From UBA8199 sp964507045 (GTDB lineage Bacteria > Verrucomicrobiota > Verrucomicrobiia > Limisphaerales > UBA8199): a stretch of 64,000 nucleotides of DNA. Shown piece after piece: positions 58,656 through 64,000 of the stretch. The stretch lies in contig CAZDOO010000019.1 of NCBI GenBank assembly GCA_964507045.1, positions 1-64,000 of the forward strand. Direction: 5' to 3'. Each line of letters begins with the position of its first letter. Position 1 is the stretch's first letter. Below the pieces are notes generated by a model, which did no database searches, was not told the origin of the DNA, and saw only the letters and a program-made list of their open reading frames with translations. Position numbers and translations under genes: made by a program.

Positions 58656-60050
58656 ATGAAAACCAAAGTCAAAGGCTGGCATCAGGCGGCTCTGGCCGCC
58701 GCCGTTGGTTGCTGGCTGGCTGCGGGGCAAGCCCTGGCTGGAGTTTCGGGCCTGCCTGCTGATCTTGTCTCCGCCCGCAGCCAGTCTGGTCAGTTCGTCG
58801 TTTACGCCGGTCCTTCGTCCGGCTCCCTCCCCCCCGTTCTGGCGCTGGCGAAGCACGAAGGCTTCGTGCAGTTGGAGCCCCGGCTGGTCGCGGTGTCGTG
58901 CGAGCGCATGAAACAGATTCTGCTGCGCGAGCTGGGCGCCACGGACCCGTGGCGCGGCACCATCTATGTCGTGCTCCGTCCGGCCAGGGGGGCCGGCGAT
59001 ACCATCACGATCACGTCCGACCGGTTCAAGAACAATTGGCAATACCGGGTGGAAATGCCGGACGTGGTGGAACCGTCACGTTACGTGCGGGCGGTGGTGC
59101 AAACGCTTCTGGTCGAGATGGCCAACCGCACCGCGCGAGCGCGTGCGGCGGAAGTCCCGACGTGGCTGGTTGAAGGCTTTTCGCAGATGCTGCTGGCCTC
59201 CAGCGAGGCTGAGATTATCCTGCCTCCGCCGCGTGCAGGAGGGGGCGGCGTCAATCTCAGCATCACGCAGGTCAAAGGCCGCAAAGAAAGCCTGGCCCAA
59301 CAGGTCCAGAAGAAGCTGCGCGGGCGCACGCCCGTTACCTTCGACGAGCTGAGCTGGCCGACGGAGGAGCAGCTGTCCGGCGACGCGGGTGACGTGTATT
59401 CGGGCAGCGCCCACCTGTTCGTGGGCGAACTGCTGCGCCTGCCGCAAGGCCGCGCCGGCTTGTGTGCGATGCTGGCCAGTCTGTCTCAATACTACAACTG
59501 GCAGGTGGCCTTCCTGAAAGCGTTTCATTCCACCTTCGAGCGTCCGCTCGATGTGGAGAAGTGGTGGGCCCTGTCCCGCGCGCAAGCCGGCGGGCAGGAC
59601 GCGGCGCCAACCTGGTCGCGCGAGGATAGCTGGCAGAAGCTGGAACAGGCCCTGCACGCCGCCGTGAAGGTCCGCACCGGTACCAACGAACTGCCGCTGC
59701 ATGCCGACGTGCCCTTGCAGACGGTCATCCGCGAGTGGGAGACGGTGCGGCAAACGCAGGCCCTCAACGACTCGCTGCGGGCATTGGAGTTGCTCCGCCT
59801 GCGCAGTGCTCAGGAGTTTCCGGGCCTCGCCCAGGATTACCAGCAGGTTATCAAGACCTATCTCCAGCAACGCGACCACAGCGGGGCGGTGCTGCCCTTG
59901 GCGCGGAAAGCCAGTCGGCGGCGCGCGATGGAGGCCGCCTGTCGGCAGTTGGATGTCTTGGACGCCCGCCGCCAAGCCATGCGGACCTCGCCCAAAGCAC
60001 CTGATGCCGCCGAGCCTCCCGCCGTTCCCGCGGCGCCTTCCCAGAATTAG
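58656..60050 (+). CDS. Exported protein resembling a degenerate MA-clan peptidase
   Basis: 464 aa with signal peptide (QAALAAAVGCWLAAGQALA). Residues ~60-190 contain YVRAVVQTLLVEMANR and VPTWLVEGFSQMLLASSEAE. In gluzincin-type peptidases a HExxH helix is followed by a WLxEG segment; here WLVEGF is present but the HExxH motif is replaced by TLLVEM, with no zinc-binding His pair. It is therefore probably inactive as a metallopeptidase. The C-terminal half is helical (RALELLRLRSAQEFPGLAQD). Verrucomicrobia contain exported proteins of this style; a structural or binding role is inferred. Confidence 0.6.
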   Translation: MKTKVKGWHQAALAAAVGCWLAAGQALAGVSGLPADLVSARSQSGQFVVYAGPSSGSLPPVLALAKHEGFVQLEPRLVAVSCERMKQILLRELGATDPWRGTIYVVLRPARGAGDTITITSDRFKNNWQYRVEMPDVVEPSRYVRAVVQTLLVEMANRTARARAAEVPTWLVEGFSQMLLASSEAEIILPPPRAGGGGVNLSITQVKGRKESLAQQVQKKLRGRTPVTFDELSWPTEEQLSGDAGDVYSGSAHLFVGELLRLPQGRAGLCAMLASLSQYYNWQVAFLKAFHSTFERPLDVEKWWALSRAQAGGQDAAPTWSREDSWQKLEQALHAAVKVRTGTNELPLHADVPLQTVIREWETVRQTQALNDSLRALELLRLRSAQEFPGLAQDYQQVIKTYLQQRDHSGAVLPLARKASRRRAMEAACRQLDVLDARRQAMRTSPKAPDAAEPPAVPAAPSQN

Positions 60051-60515
60051 GGCTCATGACAGATTTTCGGGGAACGCCCAGACCCCTCGGTCGTTACTCT
60101 ATCCTCCGTGCGGGTGCGGACGCCCGACCCCCGCGAATGACCCGGCCTTGATTTAGCCTCTCGGCAGGAAATGTCTCCCGCTCTGGATGGAGCGCCTTGT
60201 CCCATTTTGAGACAGGGAGAGTTCTTTAGCCTCACTCCTGCCCGTCCCCTCGGCGCTTCCTGTCGCCTGCCGTCTCCACGTCTTTACCACACCCTATCCT
60301 CAGGCTCGCCTCACCGTATCCTCACCGTTACCTCACCGTTGAACCTCTGCAAACCTTGCAGAGGTTCAACGGTGAGGATACGGTGAGGTGACGGTGATGA
60401 TAGGGAGTGGAGAGGGGTGTGGCGCGTGCCTGGAACACTGCTGGTTCGTAGCTGCCGAGCCGAACCGACGACGAAATCTCGTCGGCGTTCCCTGGAGATC
60501 CGTGATGAGCCAACA
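60051..60515. other. 465-bp intergenic region with hairpin element 5
   Basis: Between the convergent degenerate-peptidase and RACo-type genes. It contains hairpin 5 (60309-60399), and I see no gene or terminator with a T-run. Confidence 0.65.
60309..60399. repeat. Hairpin element 5, the longest of the family
   Basis: 44-nt arms (60309-60352 and 60356-60399), 39 of 44 matching, with an ACC loop. The 5' arm shows three direct 11-nt units in a row: CCTCACCGTAT, CCTCACCGTTA, CCTCACCGTTG. The tip is AACCTCTGCAA. It shows most clearly that the arms are built from tandem 11-mers. Confidence 0.92.
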
Positions 60516-62081
60516 CTAGGGGGGGGCGGGATATGGCCGGGAACAGCCCGTTTCGGGGAAGACCATTTCTTCGACGAAGGCTTCCTGGAATTGCGCGTCC
60601 TCGTTCAGGGAAACGTGCTTTACCCTGGCCAGCACTTCCGGGTAGGCGCCGTCTTGTTCGGGCAAGCTAAACAGCGCGAGCTTGGCGCCGAGCAGCGCGG
60701 TGTTGCCCGCCGGGCGGATCCTGTCGGCTCCAAGATCGAGCAGGCCGATCCGCCGGGCGCTGGCGAGGTTGAGGTAATTGCCGAACGCGCCGGCCAGGAA
60801 GACCTGCGCGAGATCGTCCCTGGTCGCGCCCCATTGTCCCAGCAGGATGCGCAGCCCGGCGGCGATGGCGCCCTTGGCCAACTGCAATTCCCGCACGTCC
60901 CATTGGTTGAGCGACACCGGCGCCGCCAGCACGAGCGAATCGCCCTGGGCCAGCCGGCCCTTGGCGGAGATCCAACCCAGGTCCAGCCCAGCCGCCACCG
61001 CATCCACGAGCCCGCTGCCGCAGATTCCCCGGGGCGCGACATTGCCCAGCACATGGCATTGCACTCGGCTATCCTGCACGCGCACCTCGGAAATGGCGCC
61101 CGTCGCCGCCCGCATACCCATCGAGATGCGCGCTCCCTCGAACGCCGGCCCGGCGGCCGTGGACGCGCACAACATGCGCTCGCGGTTGCCCACGACGATT
61201 TCGCCATTGGTTCCCAGGTCAATCAGCGCCGCCAGCCGTTGGCTCTGGTGCAGCTTCGTCGCCAGCAGGCCCGCCAGGATGTCGCTGCCGACGAAACTCC
61301 CAAGGCAGGGCAGAAAACGTACCGCCGGGTTGCCGGGCAAGTGCCAGCCCAGTTGGGCGGCAGCAAACACCTGCAGCCCGGGCGAGACCGGCTCGAACGG
61401 GAAATGCGAGAGGGGTTCGAGGCTGATGCCGCTGAACAGGTGGTGCATCACGGTATTGCCCACCAGCACCACGCTTTGGATCTCGTGCTTTGCGGACGCA
61501 GCCGTTTTGAGCAAATCGTTGGCCAGGGTGCCGATCTGCCGGCGGACCAGGTTCTGCAACACGCGCTGGCTCTGGCCAGCCACGGCAAACTCGACGCGGC
61601 TCATGATATCGGCGCCATACTTGGCCTGCGCATTCAGCGCGGCGCGCACCCCCAGCACGTGTCCCGTCTGCAAATCCACCAACTGGGCCACCAGGGTCGT
61701 CGTGCCCAGGTCCACCGCGAGGCCCAATCCCTCCCGCGGCGTGAAGGCGAACACCGAATTATCCGTGAGAATCGCCGCCTCCCATTGCGCCAGTTCAATC
61801 TTCAGGTCGCTCTCCGCCCGCCCGCGGCAGGCCAGCCGCCAGCCCTCGGCCAGTTCCGGCCCGGTGAGCTTCCGCCTTTCCTCGTCCGTGATCGGCAGTG
61901 CGCCGGCCAGCACTTTGATCTTGCAGCCCTGGCATCGCCCCCGCGCGCCGCACGGGAACTCAACGCCCTGCGCAAAGAGCACGTCCGGCAAGGGTGTGCC
62001 GCGTTTCACCCGCAGCACCTTGCCCAGCGGCAGCAGCTCAATATGCACGAAATCGCTCATGGCAGTGTGCTGGTCGGTCAT
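60516..62081 (-). CDS. RACo-type corrinoid reductive activator (2Fe-2S plus ASKHA domain)
   Basis: 521 aa. The N-terminal [2Fe-2S] ferredoxin domain shows CGARGRCQGC and a later CRGRAE cysteine. Then comes a linker and an ASKHA ATPase fold (DUF4445): LGLAVDLGTTTLVAQLVDL, VVLVGNTVMHHLFSGI, ALIDLGTNGEIVVGN and VAPRGICGSGLVDAVAAGL. Such proteins reductively reactivate cobalamin-dependent methyltransferases using ATP. A corrinoid methyltransferase partner is not present in the window. ATG 62081 is used (TTG 62084 is immediately upstream). It is divergent from the ffs gene, so a promoter must lie in the 110-bp gap. Confidence 0.87.
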   Translation of the reverse strand: MTDQHTAMSDFVHIELLPLGKVLRVKRGTPLPDVLFAQGVEFPCGARGRCQGCKIKVLAGALPITDEERRKLTGPELAEGWRLACRGRAESDLKIELAQWEAAILTDNSVFAFTPREGLGLAVDLGTTTLVAQLVDLQTGHVLGVRAALNAQAKYGADIMSRVEFAVAGQSQRVLQNLVRRQIGTLANDLLKTAASAKHEIQSVVLVGNTVMHHLFSGISLEPLSHFPFEPVSPGLQVFAAAQLGWHLPGNPAVRFLPCLGSFVGSDILAGLLATKLHQSQRLAALIDLGTNGEIVVGNRERMLCASTAAGPAFEGARISMGMRAATGAISEVRVQDSRVQCHVLGNVAPRGICGSGLVDAVAAGLDLGWISAKGRLAQGDSLVLAAPVSLNQWDVRELQLAKGAIAAGLRILLGQWGATRDDLAQVFLAGAFGNYLNLASARRIGLLDLGADRIRPAGNTALLGAKLALFSLPEQDGAYPEVLARVKHVSLNEDAQFQEAFVEEMVFPETGCSRPYPAPP

Positions 62082-62195
62082 CAATCCACCGATGCTCCTG
62101 CCACGCTAGCCGCTGGAGCGGCCTCATTCGAGATAATTCATTCAATTTGGCTGCACTTTAACCTTGAAGGGGCCGCGGTGTTGCGCCAGATTCAT

Positions 62196-62297
62196 GGCTG
62201 CCAGGGCCCATGGACTGTGGACTTACGAACCCCGCCAGGGCCGGAAGGCAGCAACGGTAGTTTGCTCTGCATTTGCCGTGGTCACCCTGGCACTTTT
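62196..62297 (+). ncRNA. ffs: Signal recognition particle RNA, small (4.5S) bacterial type
   Basis: The conserved loop block CGAACCCCGCCAGGGCCGG followed by AAGGCAGCAACGG (~62227-62259) is the SRP RNA domain IV that binds Ffh: asymmetric loop, GGAA-like tetraloop and the symmetric internal bulge. The ends pair: GCTGCCAGGGCCCATG near 62199 with GTGGTCACCCTGGCAC near 62278-62293, making the expected long helix. Length ~100 nt fits the Alu-less form. A T-rich segment (TTTTGAATTTTG) follows. Upstream of dnaX, a location often seen for this gene. Confidence 0.92.
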
Positions 62298-62332
62298 GAA
62301 TTTTGAATGCGGAATGCCGAATGTGGAATGAG
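62294..62332. repeat. Short GAATG-type tandem repeat
   Basis: TTTTGAATTTTGAATGCGG followed by GAATGCCGAATGTGGAATG gives degenerate ~7-8-nt repeats of GAATGYG between ffs and dnaX. Confidence 0.5.
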
Positions 62333-62388
62333 AGCGTGCTCCGGCGGAGCTCTTATTCCGCGCTCCGCAGTCCGGATGCCGCACTTAC

Positions 62389-64000
62389 ATGAGTTATCAG
62401 GTTATTGCTCGCAAGTATCGCCCGCAGCGCTTCCAGGATGTGGTGGGACAGGAACACGTCACCCAGACGCTGGGTCACGCCATCGCGCAGAAGCGCATTG
62501 CCCACGCCTACCTGTTTTGCGGCCCGCGGGGCACCGGCAAGACCACCATCGCCCGCATTTTCGCCAAGTGCCTTAATTGCGAGGGCGGTCCGAAGGTGGA
62601 GTTCGACGACCAGGACCAGCGCTGCCGGGAAATTGCCGAGGGCCGGTCGCTGGACGTGTTCGAGATTGACGGCGCCAGCAACAACGGGGTGGAGCAGGTG
62701 CGGGAGTTGCGCGAGACGTGCCGGTACGCCCCGGCCAGCTCGCGGTTCAAGATTTATATCATTGACGAAGTCCACATGCTCTCGACGGGCGCGTTCAATG
62801 CGCTGCTCAAGACGCTGGAGGAGCCGCCGGCGCATGTGAAGTTCATGTTCGCCACGACTGACCCCGAGAAGGTCCTGCCTACCATCCTGTCGCGCTGCCA
62901 GCGGTTCGACCTGCGGCGCATCCCGGCGGCGCTGATTGCGAAGCAGCTCACGCTCATAGCGGGGCTGGAGCAGGTCAAGATCGCGCCGGCGGCGCTCTAC
63001 GCGATTGCGCGCGGGGCCGAGGGGGCGATGCGGGACGCAGAGTCGGCGCTCGATCAGCTCATCAGCTTCTGCGGCGATACGATTGAAGAGGCGGACGTGC
63101 TGACCATGTTTGGCCTGACGGCGCAGAACCAACTGCTGGAGCTTGCCCGGGCGGTGCTGGCGGGAGAAGTCGAGCCGGCGCTCCGCCAGTTGAACGAGCT
63201 CGCCAACCACGGCAAAGACCTGCGGCGGCTGCTGTCCGACCTGCTGAACCATTTTCGCAACCTGCTTATTTTCCAGGTCTCACGCGGCGGCCTGGATATG
63301 CTGGAGGTGTCCGAGGCCGAGGCCGCGGCGCTCAAGGAGCAATCACCGCTGGCCGGCGCCGAAGGCGTGGCGCGCATCATGGAGGTGTTGGCGGAGGCCG
63401 AGATGCGGATGCGCGACGCGGTCTCGAAGAAGATCCTGCTGGAAGTGGCCTTGCTCAAAACCATCGAAGCCCGCAGCGCGGTGAGCGTGGATTCGCTGCT
63501 AAAGCAGCTCCAGGGTCTGCGCGATGGCAAGACCGGGGCAGGGGAGAGCCGTCCCGTGCCGGCAGCGACAGCCGTTCCCAAACCCGCGCGCCCGGCGCTT
63601 GCGCCACGCATGGCTGCGGCGACGCCCGCCGTCGCCGGCGAGCCTCCTGGCGGCACGGCCACGCTGGCCCCCCAGGGGGATCTGGCGGACCTGTGGAGCC
63701 GGTTGGTCGACGCGGTTGGCCGCGCGAGTCCATTTGCGCGGACCTACTTGCTCGAGGCGCACCCGGTGTCTTTCCAGAAGAACGTGTTTACGATCGGGTT
63801 CGACCCCGAGTTTGAGGATCACCTTGGCCTGGTGGACAACGCGCGCAATCACACCCTGCTGCAGACCAAGCTGTCGGAGCTGGGGCATGCCAATGTCCAG
63901 TTCAAGTTCATCAAGGACGAGGCGCCGGCTGTTCCGGACGCGGTGCCCGCCGAGCCGATCGCGCCGAAGGCCGGCGCCGCTCCGGCGCCTGTCCCCGCGG
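62389..64000 (+). CDS. dnaX: DNA polymerase III subunits gamma and tau, partial at the window end
   Basis: 537 codons to the window edge with no stop, so the C-terminus lies outside. Clamp-loader ATPase: MSYQVIARKYRPQRFQDVVG, Walker A FCGPRGTGKTTIAR, Walker B IIDEVHMLSTGAFN, sensor 1 FATTDPEKVLP and the SRC motif LSRCQRFDLR. Between Walker A and B the normal zinc site (Cys-x8-Cys-x2-Cys-x2-Cys) is altered: LNCEGGPKVEFDDQDQRC keeps the first and last Cys but has Asp at the two middle positions. A Pro/Ala linker starts near residue 380. No programmed frameshift slippery run was seen in the visible part. ATG 62389 chosen from the canonical N-terminus. Confidence 0.95.
   Translation, partial: MSYQVIARKYRPQRFQDVVGQEHVTQTLGHAIAQKRIAHAYLFCGPRGTGKTTIARIFAKCLNCEGGPKVEFDDQDQRCREIAEGRSLDVFEIDGASNNGVEQVRELRETCRYAPASSRFKIYIIDEVHMLSTGAFNALLKTLEEPPAHVKFMFATTDPEKVLPTILSRCQRFDLRRIPAALIAKQLTLIAGLEQVKIAPAALYAIARGAEGAMRDAESALDQLISFCGDTIEEADVLTMFGLTAQNQLLELARAVLAGEVEPALRQLNELANHGKDLRRLLSDLLNHFRNLLIFQVSRGGLDMLEVSEAEAAALKEQSPLAGAEGVARIMEVLAEAEMRMRDAVSKKILLEVALLKTIEARSAVSVDSLLKQLQGLRDGKTGAGESRPVPAATAVPKPARPALAPRMAAATPAVAGEPPGGTATLAPQGDLADLWSRLVDAVGRASPFARTYLLEAHPVSFQKNVFTIGFDPEFEDHLGLVDNARNHTLLQTKLSELGHANVQFKFIKDEAPAVPDAVPAEPIAPKAGAAPAPVPA

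Noticed and set aside
60417..62306. Long plus-strand frame over the corrinoid activator gene and ffs
   Set aside because: Antisense to a complete ferredoxin/ASKHA protein and crossing an RNA gene.

Overview
The window is GC-rich, densely coded bacterial DNA on both strands. It most likely comes from a chromosome of the Verrucomicrobiota, in or near the Pedosphaera/Limisphaera branch. That is an inference from gene content: LptD indicates an LPS outer membrane; large secreted proteins are built from RCC1 and immunoglobulin-like modules with the Asn/Ser/Thr-rich style of that phylum; there are sulfatases, Tat-exported sugar isomerase-like proteins and several small proteins that look lineage-specific. 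No rRNA, tRNA, CRISPR array, phage or intact transposase gene was seen. One RNA gene, the small SRP RNA (ffs), lies just upstream of dnaX at the right edge.

Layout. 1-4.1 kb (minus): Wzz-like chain-length protein, secreted protein with a possible C-terminal truncation, Tat-exported FucI-like protein. 4.3-8.1 kb (plus): phosphofructokinase, UDP-sugar dehydrogenase, secreted Ala-rich repeat protein. 8.2-12.2 kb (minus): large exported protein, HtrA-like protease, small conserved protein. 12.7-24.97 kb (plus): giant RCC1/Ig protein, rpsB-tsf, GH30-like glycosidase, TMTC-like GT-C/TPR protein, Tat TIM-barrel isomerase, SpoIID-domain protein. 25.3-31.3 kb: REC-histidine kinase hybrid, MFS transporter, PH-like membrane protein, dihydropyrimidinase, six-hairpin glycosidase. 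31.3-38.9 kb: AllE-like cupin, sulfatase, GAF protein, PQQ-like propeller protein, RimO. 38.9-47.6 kb (minus): FHA/B-box membrane protein, then a methyltransferase/sensor kinase/REC-kinase operon resembling the Ralstonia phcB-phcS-phcR quorum-sensing genes, preceded by a DUF2156 protein and a FadL porin. 47.9-62.1 kb: SGNH-like pseudoenzyme, orphan kinase, phosphoesterase, LptD, small proteins, ferredoxin, FHA protein, HemB, coiled-coil protein, FmdB-type protein, degenerate peptidase-like protein, RACo-type corrinoid activator. 62.2-64 kb: ffs and dnaX (cut by the window end).

Two things stand out. First, the 40.4-44.5 kb operon has the gene order and domain architecture of the Phc signalling system, with an added N-terminal domain on the methyltransferase and a degenerate kinase domain in the last protein; a FadL-type fatty-acid porin lies upstream on the same strand. 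Second, five intergenic hairpin elements (4.1, 25.0, 34.5, 47.8 and 60.3 kb) share outer arms built from an 11-nt CCTCACCGTNN unit but have different cores in which both arms have changed together. Two of them sit in a longer conserved non-coding unit, and one of those carries a 259-bp MITE-like insertion with clear ends. I recognise no named family for them.

Product calls rest on translated motifs and gene context; no database search was possible.
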